Below, in pieces: positions 8,653-17,632 of a stretch of DNA of 64,000 bases (the stretch's first letter is position 1; the number at the start of each line of letters is the position of its first letter). The notes beneath the pieces are model-generated. The model did no database searches. It was given only the letters and a program-made list of their open reading frames with translations, and was not told where the DNA came from. Source of the stretch: Bacteroidetes bacterium 43-16 (lineage in GTDB: Bacteria; Bacteroidota; Bacteroidia; Chitinophagales; Chitinophagaceae); contig MKTB01000010.1 of NCBI GenBank assembly GCA_001897525.1, forward strand, positions 28,794 to 92,793, given 5' to 3'. Made by a program: the position numbers and the translations under genes.

Positions 8653-9777
8653 TTACCTGCTTACCGGGTTGGTAACAGATGTTGCAGTACCCGGCTCTTC
8701 GACACTGGCTTTATCACTGACTGTGCTCAAATTTAAAGGGGCTGAGGTGTAGTAGACGAGGCAGGTACCGCAGGAGGCAAGCGTGGGTAAAGAGGTCACT
8801 ACAAAATTCATAGCACCCGTCAGGGTTACAGAATTGGCCAGGGCTAGCGGTACATTGATCCAACCGGCACCGCTATTCAAAGGGGCATAATTCAGGTTGC
8901 TCAAAGGCAAAACCGCAGAATTATTCACATTGAAAAAATGACTCGTTTCATTAGCATTTACGGCCCCGGAAAAAGCAGCGGTAGCAGCCTGGGCATACAT
9001 CTCCCCGGCATTACTCATTGCAGGCCAGCTAGCGCTGGTCTGCACCCCTACCCGGGTCTGCATATTGGCAGCCATATTCAATGATTCTTCAATCACAATA
9101 TGATCATGAAAGGAACTTACGGCACTCCATAAATTCAGGTCCAGTAAAAAGACCCCTGCCGCTGTGTAATCGAATTTCGGCATCAGCATCTGTTGCTGCA
9201 CTGCCGGACTAAGGCTACCTGAATATCTTGCACAACTCAAGCGGTACTGGGGATTGCGTACCAAAGCAGCATTCAGGGTAATCGTTTGCCCCGGAGCGGA
9301 AACGGTAGCTGTAGTACTGGTATTGCTGCCCAGTCTTACAAAATGGGATTGCGATCCCGGCAAAATCGCTGCGGTCTGTGCCAAACCGAGAAATGCCTGG
9401 TGCGGATAGTACAACTGTATCCTGTAGGTGCCCGGGCCCTCATAATGATGCAGTACATAGTTACCATTGGAGTCGGTGATGGCAGAAGCGACCACCCTGG
9501 CCGGTACTGTTGTGGTGCTCATACGCACGAGGAAACCGGGGTAAACGGTTTCGGTAAGATCAAAGATCCCGTTAACAGGTTGCTCCTCCTCCCAGGCTTT
9601 CCCGTTTATAGTGCCATACAAGGCCGGGGCCTGCGCAGCAGCTATCTTGTAGCCCAGGGTAATAAGGGATCCTGTTACCATAAAATACTGTGTCATTGCG
9701 GTCAATAAGTTGCTGATCATAAAAACATTTTTCGGGTTAAATAAATCATTCCGGTTTCTTTTCAGAACATACTTCAT
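8653..9777 (-). CDS. Secreted SdrD/Cna B-like surface protein, no T9SS tail (paralogue of next gene)
   Basis: 374 residues. A signal-like hydrophobic segment ends AAAQAPALYG. It is followed by a Cna-B/SdrD-like segment (NGKAWEE, GFLVRMSTTTVPARVVASAITDSNGNYVLHHYEGPGTYRIQLYYP) and then a long beta-rich region. It aligns along its length with the 509-residue neighbour upstream, including CGTCLVYYTSAPL versus the neighbour's VGTCLIYQSATPLPV. It stops where the neighbour continues into its linker and T9SS sorting domain, so it may have lost its secretion/anchoring tail. An internal start at 9720 (MISNLLTAM) would give a more ordinary signal peptide. Function unknown; likely a cell-surface or matrix protein. 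Confidence 0.75.
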   Translation of the reverse strand: MKYVLKRNRNDLFNPKNVFMISNLLTAMTQYFMVTGSLITLGYKIAAAQAPALYGTINGKAWEEEQPVNGIFDLTETVYPGFLVRMSTTTVPARVVASAITDSNGNYVLHHYEGPGTYRIQLYYPHQAFLGLAQTAAILPGSQSHFVRLGSNTSTTATVSAPGQTITLNAALVRNPQYRLSCARYSGSLSPAVQQQMLMPKFDYTAAGVFLLDLNLWSAVSSFHDHIVIEESLNMAANMQTRVGVQTSASWPAMSNAGEMYAQAATAAFSGAVNANETSHFFNVNNSAVLPLSNLNYAPLNSGAGWINVPLALANSVTLTGAMNFVVTSLPTLASCGTCLVYYTSAPLNLSTVSDKASVEEPGTATSVTNPVSR

Positions 9778-9931
9778 CCTGAAGCAGCTTGTGGCACAGG
9801 TTTTATGTGTGCATACTTGTATTGCCTGTAACAGGCACTGCAGTTGTTTATTTCCTGGAGAGGAAATACTAAAAAGGAAATCACACTTTCCTTATTTCCT
9901 GCCCGGAGCTCCTATTTTCGGTATGTACAAA

Positions 9932-9975
9932 GCAAAAAACCCCCGCCTTCGGCTTAAGAGTAAGCTAAGGTGGAG
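9932..9975 (-). terminator. Intrinsic terminator (minus strand) after the T9SS surface protein gene
   Basis: Read on the minus strand: a stem from CCACCTTAGCTTA pairing with TAAGCCGAAGGCGG (small internal loop), loop CTCT, then GGGTTTTTT. It lies about 75 bp beyond the stop of the gene ending at 10050 and separates the two paralogues into different transcripts. Confidence 0.75.
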
Positions 9976-10049
9976 GTATAACAAGTATGAAACAAAATCT
10001 TTACATATGTAGGGTGACCGCTGTGAAACGGTGCATGCAATCAGTTGTA

Positions 10050-11579
10050 CTATTTTTTAATTACTTTTTCTGAACTCATTGTTTTGGTACCAAAGTCCCT
10101 GATGAGGATCTGGTATACACCTGCCGGTACTGCAGACATATTGATCACTTCTGTATCATTCACCGAAGAGAAATAAGCCACTCTTACTCCGGACAGATCG
10201 AATACAGAGATCTCACTGTTCCCGCTTAAACCGCTAAGATTAATTGTCGTATTTCCGGGTTCAACAACAGTCGGGTAAACCTGTACACCATTTGCTCCGG
10301 ACTGCAACAATGCAGAAACGGTCCTGGACAAGGTAGCGATACCGTCAAAATCAACTTGTCTTAAACGGTAGTAATGTCTGCCGTTCTTAGCACCCTTATG
10401 GTAAAATTCATAAGACAACTCTTTTACGGCATTGCCCTTTTCTCCTTTTGAAGCTACAAAACCTATATTGCTCCAGCTTTTACCATCTTTACTATGCTCA
10501 ATCTCAAAACCTTTGGAATTCTTCTCCGCAGCAGTCTGCCAGAAAAGTTTAGGCTGTCCGTTCTCTACCACAGCAGACAGGGACATAAGGGTAACCGGAA
10601 GTGGTGTAGCCGACTGGTATATGAGGCAGGTACCCACAGAAGCCACCGTAGGCAGATCTACCTGGAAATTAGTAGCCCCGGTAAAAGTAGTTTGCCCTTC
10701 CACTACTACAGGAATATTCAATATACCGGAACCTGTGTTTGCAGGTGAATAGTTCATAGAATAGTTGGACTGGTGGTAGATGGCCGAGTTATTCAGGTTA
10801 TAAAAATGCCTGGTTTCATTACCGTTAAAAGCTGCAGTGATAATAGTGCTTGCGGCCTGGGAATACATCTCCGTTTCAGGACTCATCTCGGGATACATAA
10901 CGGTGCTCTGGATACCGATCCTTGCATTCAGGGTGGTCGGTGCATTAGAATTCTCCGTCACTACGATATCACTGTGATAAGAGTTGGTAGCGCTCCAAAG
11001 GCTGACATCAGCATCAAAACCAAAGGAAGTAAAGTTGAACTTCTCAACAGATACATCCTGGCTCCAGGTGGTGGCACCGGAGTACATACCACAGCGCACC
11101 ATGTAATTCTCATTCCGGAGCAAGGCCATGTTGATCGTACTCACCTGGGCAGGTGCAGTAATATTGACCGTAGCTCGGGTATTGGCTCCTGACCGGGTAA
11201 CATGCGACTGTGAACCGGCTAAAGTAGCCGAGGTTTGCGCCACACCTACAAATGCTTCGTTAGGATAGTAGAACTGTACAGTGTAAGAGCCGGCTCCTTC
11301 ATAATTATTCAAAGTATAATTACCGCTGGCATCAGTCATGCCTACCGCAACAATCCGGTTAGGAACAGAAGTGGTGATCAGCCTCACCAGGATACCCGAA
11401 AGATTGTTCTCCGTGCCATCCTGCACCCCATTGGAAGGTAAGTAATCACTTTCTATCCATACTTTACCATTCACCGTGGAATACAATGCAGGGGCCTGTG
11501 CCTGTGCAGAGATCCCCAGGCTGGTCAATGCCAGAGAAAAGGCCGTAGCGCCTGATAGTTTTTGTAATCGTGCTTTCAT
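10050..11579 (-). CDS. T9SS-sorted surface protein with SdrD/Cna B-like domain
   Basis: 509 residues. Signal peptide residues 1-27 (cleavage near SAQAQA). A B-like repeat domain (about 35-135: NGKVWIESDYLPSNGVQDGTENNLSGILVRL, DASGNYTLNNYEGAGSYTVQFYYP) precedes a beta-rich central region. The final about 180 residues are the typical Bacteroidota secretion module: a PVTLMSLSAVVENGQPKLFWQTA fibronectin-like linker, then a type A T9SS sorting domain (VQVYPTVVEPGNTTINL to SSEKVIKK). The product is expected to cross the outer membrane through the type IX system and be attached or released at the surface. A tandem paralogue lacking the sorting domain lies downstream. Ligand or role unknown. Confidence 0.88.
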   Translation of the reverse strand: MKARLQKLSGATAFSLALTSLGISAQAQAPALYSTVNGKVWIESDYLPSNGVQDGTENNLSGILVRLITTSVPNRIVAVGMTDASGNYTLNNYEGAGSYTVQFYYPNEAFVGVAQTSATLAGSQSHVTRSGANTRATVNITAPAQVSTINMALLRNENYMVRCGMYSGATTWSQDVSVEKFNFTSFGFDADVSLWSATNSYHSDIVVTENSNAPTTLNARIGIQSTVMYPEMSPETEMYSQAASTIITAAFNGNETRHFYNLNNSAIYHQSNYSMNYSPANTGSGILNIPVVVEGQTTFTGATNFQVDLPTVASVGTCLIYQSATPLPVTLMSLSAVVENGQPKLFWQTAAEKNSKGFEIEHSKDGKSWSNIGFVASKGEKGNAVKELSYEFYHKGAKNGRHYYRLRQVDFDGIATLSRTVSALLQSGANGVQVYPTVVEPGNTTINLSGLSGNSEISVFDLSGVRVAYFSSVNDTEVINMSAVPAGVYQILIRDFGTKTMSSEKVIKK

Positions 11580-11969
11580 AGTTTTATTTTGTTGTTCTAT
11601 TTTTTTGATAAATATGATGATGATATAAAATCGCGTTAATTTCGGCCCCTTGCAGTTGCTGCATAGATTAATGATTCATAAGCAATGAGATATGCCCTAC
11701 ATTTGTATGCCTTAAAACAAGTTTCATGTACCTTTCCGATAACACAAAATTATCCCCGGAAATGGCCTTGTTCAGGGAGCAGGCACCTGCAAATAGTCTA
11801 AACAAACTACCCTAAGGACTTAATTTAGTCTGTTTATGGGATGGGCACAAGCGAAAAACAAGCTCGCCCCACCACCTGAGCATTAGTTCAAATAGACTAT
11901 TTTCAAAAATTCATTCAACGCCGTTTTTACCAACAAATTACTTTTGCAACACTATTCCCCCTTTCAAGT
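11580..11969. other. Divergent intergenic region, 390 bp
   Basis: Lies between the diverging surface protein gene and the response regulator gene and must carry both promoters. A good -7 box (TACTTTTG, 11939-11946) precedes the regulator. I see no coding potential. Confidence 0.6.
11939..11946 (+). promoter_or_regulatory. Putative Bacteroidota -7 box of the LuxR-type regulator operon
   Basis: TACTTTTG fits the TAnnTTTG consensus exactly and sits 23 bp before the start codon. A -33 TTTG at the right distance is not evident, so the call is tentative. Confidence 0.45.
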
Positions 11970-12626
11970 ATGAAAACACTACAAACACAATGGGAGCGCT
12001 ATAAAAGGTCGGCATTTGTATTAGATGACCATGCCCTTTTTGCAGAGTCCTTTTCTATGCTCCTCGAGGGTGCCAAGATCTTTAACAGCGTTTGCTTTTA
12101 CTCCAATCCTGAAGCACTACTGGACCACATCAGCGATCAGCGCAACCCTGTAACCACACCTTACTTTTTTTTAGATTATTACCTCAAAGATCAAACGGTC
12201 CTTTCCACCCTGAGCAAGATCCAGCGGATCATTAAAGATGCCAAGACCATTATCATCAGCGGCGATCCCACTCCTGACATCGTAGCCCGCTTACTGGACT
12301 ATAATGTAAATGCCATCATTCCCAAAGCCTCTTCCATGCTGGAAGTAGTCGACTGCATGAAGGCATTGCGCAGAGGCGAACACTATTATGCACCAGAAAT
12401 TATGGCCATCATAAATGACCTGGGCGATAAGCAAAATCACCTTACCCTCCGGGAGATAGAAATACTGGAACATTTTTCCAAAGGGCTTACGGTAGATGAA
12501 ACCGCGCGCCTGATGTTCCTGAGCAGGCATACCATTGCAGCACACAGAAGGAAAATGTTCAAAAAAACAGGCAGCAATAATATTGCCGAGCTTTTGAGTT
12601 TCGCCAGAAAACAAGTATTGATATAA
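11970..12626 (+). CDS. NarL/LuxR-family response regulator
   Basis: 218 residues. The N-terminal receiver domain has the acidic pair Asp19-Asp20 (FVLDD) and phospho-acceptor Asp69 (FFLDYYL). The C-terminal LuxR-type helix-turn-helix spans about residues 157-212 (LTLREIEILEHFSKGLTVDETARLMFLSRHTIAAHRRKMFKK). It is a transcription factor activated by phosphorylation. The partner kinase gene follows with a 1-bp stop/start overlap, so the two are a co-translated pair. The receiver lacks the very common KPF/KAS spacing of well-studied members, having IPKASSM instead, which keeps the conserved Lys. Target genes are unknown; the divergent surface protein gene is an obvious candidate (inference). Confidence 0.93.
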   Translation: MKTLQTQWERYKRSAFVLDDHALFAESFSMLLEGAKIFNSVCFYSNPEALLDHISDQRNPVTTPYFFLDYYLKDQTVLSTLSKIQRIIKDAKTIIISGDPTPDIVARLLDYNVNAIIPKASSMLEVVDCMKALRRGEHYYAPEIMAIINDLGDKQNHLTLREIEILEHFSKGLTVDETARLMFLSRHTIAAHRRKMFKKTGSNNIAELLSFARKQVLI

Positions 12627-14548
12627 TGATGAGAAAGTGTGTGCTACTGATCCTGATCCTTACCTGTATACAGCTTCATCATTCGTTTGCCCAAAGTCCC
12701 GATCAACAGAAATGGGCAGACAAGTACCGTCATCTCGAAACGGAATACATCCGGGAAGCCATTTCCGAACAGCAATATGTGACCGCTATAGACTCTATGA
12801 GTGAGCAGGTGACCGTCTCCGGGATGCGGCTCTCCAATGAAGCCTTCATCGGTTTCATGAGCAGGTACAGGGACATCATCTGGAATGATGATGCCTACAA
12901 GCCTTTCCGGGCAAATTATTTCCGGTTCTTGATGAACCATGCGCTGGCCAGCGGCAGATTTGGCGAAGCCTTGTTCTACGCAGAAAAGAACGATAAGGAA
13001 GCTACCATAGCCGGTAAGAAAACTTTTCTCATTCCCTACATGAAATTATTGATATGGGCAAAATCAGAGAATAACGCTAAAGTCATAGAACTGTATACAG
13101 AGCAAAGGGAACATCTGCTGGACCTGCTGGACCGGCAACCCGAGGACAGTACAAGGACCAGATACCTACAAGCCATGCAGTTCCTGGTTTACGTGATCAA
13201 ACCTTTATTGCAATCCGGGCATCCCTGGGCGGAAGAGGTGAAAGATAATGCCATTAAAATGGAAGCCCTGATACAGGGAAGGTTTGACTCCCTGAAAGGA
13301 GTGAAAATCCATCACTCTATACCCCGGCTGCTCTCCCTTTTTTGCAACATAGAATATTATACCTACATGGATGACCGGAAGTATGAAAAAGTATTACTGG
13401 ACAGTGCCTGGACCATCCTGCAGGAACACCGCGAAAATATAGGCACATACAGGATTCCTTATGAAAACATATTAAATTCCTTCTCTTTCAACTATTACAT
13501 AAAAGTTAAAGACAATCAACACGCGGCCTATTATTTATCCCGGTTGGTAGATGCGGTGCAGATCTTTGACGATGAGCGTTCCAATCTTTATACCTACAAA
13601 GCAAAGCTCAGCTTTAACCAGGGCGATATGCGCCATGCCTACATCTTCCTGGACAGCGCGCTGAAGTATAAATCAGAAGAATTTGCTACAGCTTCGCAGG
13701 AAATAACACGTTTAATGTATGCTTTCACCGAATCGGAATACAATAAAGCAGAGCTCCAGAGAGCTAATAAAAAACGGGAAGCACAAAATATCTGGATCAT
13801 CTCCATCTCTGTAATGGCCACTGCTATGATCCTCATCTTCTACCTGTACATGAGAAAGGTAAAGAAAAAGTCAAGAGAGCAAATCGCGGTACTCAACAGG
13901 ATAGCAGACATTACGATTGAAGAAGCCAAAAGATATGGCGCTAAGGAAGAACAAAGGAAGCTGGGACGCGACCTCCATGATGACCTCTCCGCATCGCTGG
14001 TGAGTGCCCTGCATATAACAGAACTGGCCGATCAAAAAAGTGATCCCTCAGAAGTATTTGCCTACCTGAAAGAATTAAAGAAAAGAATAAGCACGATCTA
14101 TAATACGGTAAGGAACAAAAGCCACCAGATCTACAGGCAGGCTACAGAAGAGCAGAGCGATCATTTTGAAGAAAGTGTAAAGAGGATCATGGATGCGGCA
14201 TTGTCCATATCCTTCAAGGGACATATTAATATTGAAAAAGAAGCGTCACAGCTATTGACCATACAGCAACGTATCGAGTTGATGAAAATTCTCCAGGAAG
14301 CGATTGCCAATGTGCTAAAACACAGCAAAGCAAACCAGGTAAGTGTGCTATTGAAGCAAAAAAACGAGCAGCTGGTTTTCCAGGTCAGTGATAATGGCAT
14401 TGGCTTTACCCCACATGCCAATCATTTAGGATTTGGATTAAGATCACTTAAAAAACGTGTGACGATCTTAAAAGGCAAGCTCGAACTGCTCAACGAGGAT
14501 GGCCTTAACCTGGTCATTACCTTTCCTGCAGAGATACACCAAAGGTAA
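12626..14548 (+). CDS. NarX/DesK-type sensor histidine kinase with periplasmic helical sensor
   Basis: 640 residues. Signal peptide about 1-22, then about 360 residues of periplasmic helical (TPR-like) sensor region, and one membrane helix near residues 389-410 (IWIISISVMATAMILIFYLY). The cytoplasmic part has a HisKA_3 dimerisation domain with His451 in GRDLHDDLSASL and a HATPase_c domain (N-box EAIANVLKHSKA, G1 VSDNGIGF, G2 GFGLRSLKKRV). It autophosphorylates and passes phosphate to the response regulator encoded just upstream. The start could be either of two adjacent ATG codons (12626 or 12629). The long TPR-type sensor is common in Bacteroidota kinases; the ligand is unknown. Confidence 0.93.
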   Translation: MMRKCVLLILILTCIQLHHSFAQSPDQQKWADKYRHLETEYIREAISEQQYVTAIDSMSEQVTVSGMRLSNEAFIGFMSRYRDIIWNDDAYKPFRANYFRFLMNHALASGRFGEALFYAEKNDKEATIAGKKTFLIPYMKLLIWAKSENNAKVIELYTEQREHLLDLLDRQPEDSTRTRYLQAMQFLVYVIKPLLQSGHPWAEEVKDNAIKMEALIQGRFDSLKGVKIHHSIPRLLSLFCNIEYYTYMDDRKYEKVLLDSAWTILQEHRENIGTYRIPYENILNSFSFNYYIKVKDNQHAAYYLSRLVDAVQIFDDERSNLYTYKAKLSFNQGDMRHAYIFLDSALKYKSEEFATASQEITRLMYAFTESEYNKAELQRANKKREAQNIWIISISVMATAMILIFYLYMRKVKKKSREQIAVLNRIADITIEEAKRYGAKEEQRKLGRDLHDDLSASLVSALHITELADQKSDPSEVFAYLKELKKRISTIYNTVRNKSHQIYRQATEEQSDHFEESVKRIMDAALSISFKGHINIEKEASQLLTIQQRIELMKILQEAIANVLKHSKANQVSVLLKQKNEQLVFQVSDNGIGFTPHANHLGFGLRSLKKRVTILKGKLELLNEDGLNLVITFPAEIHQR

Positions 14549-14588
14549 TGACCATCAGGTAAATGCCACTTATTGTTATGTTTAATTG

Positions 14589-15197
14589 TTATACCCGGGC
14601 AGCTGTAGTCACATTGTTCAATTGAAGCACGCGCTGAAAAGCCAGGGCGGCCAGATGTACCTGTACATTCCAGTCTTCTGCCGCCTGGTCATCAGCACCA
14701 TCAGAGATGTACTTCAGGCAAAAGAAAGGAATACCTTCTTTCATCGCGATCATCGCCAATGCATAAGCCTCCATATCTACCACATCATAGATAGTGGCCT
14801 GGTGGCCCATTTCAAAGCTGTCACCGCTGCCGCATATACCGGCCGGTAAATCGTCCATGTTCAATCCGTATTCCAGCACAACAGGCAGGCCGGACAATGG
14901 TGTTTCATATTGGGCAAAACCCAATCCTCTTACATCCATATCTCTTTGTACGAATTGCCTGCAGCATACCACCGTTCCTTTCCTGAAAGCATTGCTGCCT
15001 GCAGAACCCAGGTTGATAATCAAAGCCGGTCTTTTTAGCTGTATGGCTTTTGTGAGTTCGTAAGCGGCATTCACCTTGCCTATGCCGGTAATTAAAGTGT
15101 TACAGCCGTCAAATACTTCCGCAGCCTCAGCGGTTAAAGCAAAGGTGAAGAGTATATCCTCTATCGGGAAATTTTGTGCTTCGACAGTTATGTTCAT
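14589..15197 (-). CDS. Nucleosidase of the PNP/UDP phosphorylase superfamily (MTA/SAH nucleosidase-like)
   Basis: 202 residues. Family motifs are visible: TGIGKVNAAYELTKAI, NLGSAGS, the purine/ribose pocket VVDMEAYALA with its Met-Glu pair, and the catalytic-region motif KYISDGADDQAAEDW. These are the marks of nucleoside hydrolases that cleave adenine from methylthioadenosine or S-adenosylhomocysteine. The related futalosine hydrolase (MqnB, menaquinone pathway) has the same fold and cannot be excluded from sequence alone. At about 200 residues it is slightly shorter than E. coli MtnN (232). It is followed by the ketopantoate reductase-like gene upstream on the same strand (156-bp gap). Confidence 0.82.
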   Translation of the reverse strand: MNITVEAQNFPIEDILFTFALTAEAAEVFDGCNTLITGIGKVNAAYELTKAIQLKRPALIINLGSAGSNAFRKGTVVCCRQFVQRDMDVRGLGFAQYETPLSGLPVVLEYGLNMDDLPAGICGSGDSFEMGHQATIYDVVDMEAYALAMIAMKEGIPFFCLKYISDGADDQAAEDWNVQVHLAALAFQRVLQLNNVTTAARV

Positions 15198-15353
15198 GGC
15201 TAAATTAAATAATCAGGCTGCAAAGATGCTGATTTAATTCCTTAAAATGCTCCATGCAGGCCAACAAATTCCGCGCATAGAGCAAATGCAATATGCAAAC
15301 CATTGTCCCATCAACAACAGGATAATGAAGTAAGGATGAGCTTAATTGTGCTG

Positions 15354-16319
15354 CTAACAGCTAGTCTTTTGTTGTAATGTGCCAGGGGCCAAACGATGAG
15401 GGGCTGTAAGCTGCTCAAAGATCTCCCTGTACTTACTTACCTTTGTTCCATAATAATTCCCCTTTTCGATAACATACCCCAGCAGGGAATTTACTTCAGT
15501 CTGCGTTTTCCCCGCTATAAAGTCCGAGTGCATAGAGGTCGTTGCTTCCGGGCTCAGGCTGATAAAGCGATTCCAGGTCCGCTCCCGTATATCTTCAGGC
15601 AGTTCAATCTGCATTTTTGCAGCAAGTTCACAGATCTCATTGACGAGTTCTTTAAGATCAGCACAGCATTCCTCACATGCCTTCAATTGCCCGAAAGTCT
15701 TATTATGAAAAGAGCTTACAGCCGCGGTAGATGAAATAAAAATAAATTTCTCCCAGATCTGGCTCGTAACAGACCTGGTTAAAGTAGCTTCTATACCTGC
15801 CTTTTCAAAAGCAGTATGCAAATAATCCAGTCGTGCATCTGTTTCATTTTCTATCCCAAAAACAATGCGCTGGTACTGGCCCTGGTTTTGAATATGTCCC
15901 GGCGCTACCAGTCTGCCTATAATATAAGCACATCCATCTGCCACAAGATGATCGGGGAACATGGATTTTATCTTTTCACTGCTGTCCACCCCGTTTAAGA
16001 GCGGCAGGAAAACCGTATTTTCTTTTACGCAACTACTCAGCTGGCTAATGGTGGCTTCAATATCATAACTTTTTGTACAAAGTATAATGTAATCTACTTT
16101 GCCAAAATCCTCAGCTTTGTCTGAACATAAAGCAGGACGTGCTACAAATGCGGCCTCTCCTTTGGACACATGCAATCCATGCTCCTTTATTGCCGCCAGG
16201 TGTGCACCCCTTGCCATAAAATAAATATTTAATGCCTCATTTCCCTGGTTGGCCTGAGCCAGTAGTCCGCCAAAATAACCGCCCACACCACCAATTCCTA
16301 CTACTAATATTTTCACCAT
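15354..16319 (-). CDS. panE: 2-dehydropantoate 2-reductase (ketopantoate reductase family)
   Basis: 321 residues. N-terminal NADPH-binding Rossmann fold with VGIGGVGGYFGG at residues 7-18. The DYIILCTKSYD motif and the conserved LLNGVD loop follow. The C-terminal helical domain carries the catalytic Lys region (SQIWEKFIFISSTAAVSS) and the ATTSMHSDFIAGKTQTEVN motif that is diagnostic for PanE/ApbA. The enzyme reduces 2-dehydropantoate to pantoate in coenzyme A synthesis. Bacteroidota often have several paralogues of uncertain substrate, so the exact role is likely but not certain. It is transcribed toward the nucleosidase gene; no other pantothenate genes are nearby. Confidence 0.85.
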   Translation of the reverse strand: MVKILVVGIGGVGGYFGGLLAQANQGNEALNIYFMARGAHLAAIKEHGLHVSKGEAAFVARPALCSDKAEDFGKVDYIILCTKSYDIEATISQLSSCVKENTVFLPLLNGVDSSEKIKSMFPDHLVADGCAYIIGRLVAPGHIQNQGQYQRIVFGIENETDARLDYLHTAFEKAGIEATLTRSVTSQIWEKFIFISSTAAVSSFHNKTFGQLKACEECCADLKELVNEICELAAKMQIELPEDIRERTWNRFISLSPEATTSMHSDFIAGKTQTEVNSLLGYVIEKGNYYGTKVSKYREIFEQLTAPHRLAPGTLQQKTSC

Positions 16320-16992
16320 TTTAAACTAATTTATTACAGGGCATCTATCCCTGCTCTATACATCACAACAAATTGTTGCACTCAAAGTTAGTCATTTTAA
16401 CGCTACCGCCGGGCCCTTATAACGGTACTAAATCGTTAAATTCAAAATACCCTTTTCGGATCAATTGCATGCAATAAAGCCATTAAACCTAGGCCAAAAG
16501 ACCTCCTGTAAAGATTTAAATACATGAGCAAAACACACAAATAAATATCCATATACAATATTCATCAACGCATACTTTTAATATTATAAAATATTGAAAA
16601 CAAACAACTTATACTGTTTTTACAGAAAATCGTGTCCATATATAGGGAATTCCAGTACTCCTGTTTGTATCGCTCAGACAGTTTTACAGTATCGTTTAGA
16701 CAATATTTATATCGCTTAAGCATGATTTTACCGCAATTACGATCGCTCTGACATTTTTTAAGTTCGCTCACACAATTTCCCTGCCAATTATTTGCATACC
16801 GCATCTGCACCTGATTATTTTGTGTGATCAAAAAACAGTTTCCCTACAGTTACACAATAGATGTAAACCAGGCACATAAGCGCCGGTTTCAAAAAATACA
16901 ATACTACATTTTATCATTCACCTTTAAACCCGGTTGCTTTGTTCCCGGGAGCCTTATACAGCAATTATAAATCACATTCAAAACATCCCAAA
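16320..16992. other. Intergenic region, 673 bp, with a repeat array
   Basis: Divergent spacer between panE and the Cys-rich secreted protein gene. The left third looks ordinary. The centre (16668-16777) carries five related 13-bp sites spaced by whole helical turns (listed separately). A TACATTTT near 16905-16912 could be a degenerate -7 box. No convincing gene was found. Confidence 0.6.
16668..16777. repeat. Array of five helically phased 13-bp direct repeats (putative operator)
   Basis: Five similar sites on the plus strand: TATCGCTCAGACA, TATCGTTTAGACA, TATCGCTTAAGCA, GATCGCTCTGACA and GTTCGCTCACACA. The CG positions are at 16671, 16693, 16713, 16744 and 16765, so spacings are 22, 20, 31 and 21 bp, close to 2, 2, 3 and 2 turns of DNA. 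All lie on one face, upstream of the 16993 gene. This is what cooperative binding of a dimeric or LytTR-like regulator would look like; the binding protein is unknown. Confidence 0.5.
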
Positions 16993-17439
16993 ATGAAAAA
17001 GTTATTATTATCCTTAATGCTCCTGTTGAGCTCAATGTTTGTTTTTGCACAAGCTAAATCAGCTTACAGCCTGGTGGTAGACAACCAGACAAATTGTACA
17101 CAGTATTTTATCGTCTTCGGAGATGAGTTCTGTGTCTGCGGCTCTACTTATGTGAGTAAGACGATTGCTATTCCTCCTGTTACCACCTTCACCTACCCGA
17201 CTAGTGTACCCTTATTCGGAGGCACACCCAAAGGCATCGTAGGGGCTAAAATACTGGACGGTACACCCGGCTGTACCCCTAATGGCGGTACTGTAGGACA
17301 AGATGTATGTGGCCTGCCCCTATCTTATGGTTTTTTAAATATCAGCGGCAATTGCGTACCCTGCCAGAAGACAAAAGCAACCTGGTATCCTACCATTCAA
17401 AGCTGCCAGGAAACTGCCAAACTGGTCTTCACTCCATAG
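16993..17439 (+). CDS. Small Cys-rich secreted protein, hypothetical
   Basis: I chose the ATG at 16993 (148 residues) because it opens directly into a clean signal peptide (MKKLLLSLMLLLSSMFVFAQA, about 20 residues); the in-frame extension upstream is not signal-like. The mature part is beta-rich with ten cysteines (NCTQYF, FCVCG, GCTP, DVCG, NCVPCQ, SCQET), probably disulfide-bonded in the periplasm or outside the cell. No T9SS tail is present. I do not recognise a family. It stands at the head of the island of secreted protein genes and has the putative phased operator array upstream. Confidence 0.75.
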   Translation: MKKLLLSLMLLLSSMFVFAQAKSAYSLVVDNQTNCTQYFIVFGDEFCVCGSTYVSKTIAIPPVTTFTYPTSVPLFGGTPKGIVGAKILDGTPGCTPNGGTVGQDVCGLPLSYGFLNISGNCVPCQKTKATWYPTIQSCQETAKLVFTP

Positions 17440-17632
17440 CATTGCAGGTATCAGTTTCATACCATTAAGGCTTATAGGGCTTGCCTGTGATACGTCCCCC
17501 GGTAAGCCCCATACATTCCTTTCTTAGGATAAAGGATATTATTACTCCCTTTTAAGCGCTCTTTAATCTGAAAACAAACTCCCATTTAAAGTTTTTCCTG
17601 GCTTTTTAAGATTACAAAAGCAGGTGATGATT

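Noticed and set aside
9286..9708. 140-codon plus-strand frame opposite the tail-less surface protein gene
   Set aside because: The minus-strand frame is homologous to its neighbour; this frame is a shadow.
16668..16777. CRISPR-like repeat
   Set aside because: Repeats are only 13 bp, degenerate and separated by 7-18 bp; a regulator-binding array is the better reading.
16565..16831. 88-codon minus-strand frame upstream of the Cys-rich gene
   Set aside because: AT-rich, built over the phased repeat array, with a Cys- and Ile-rich composition unlike a real protein.
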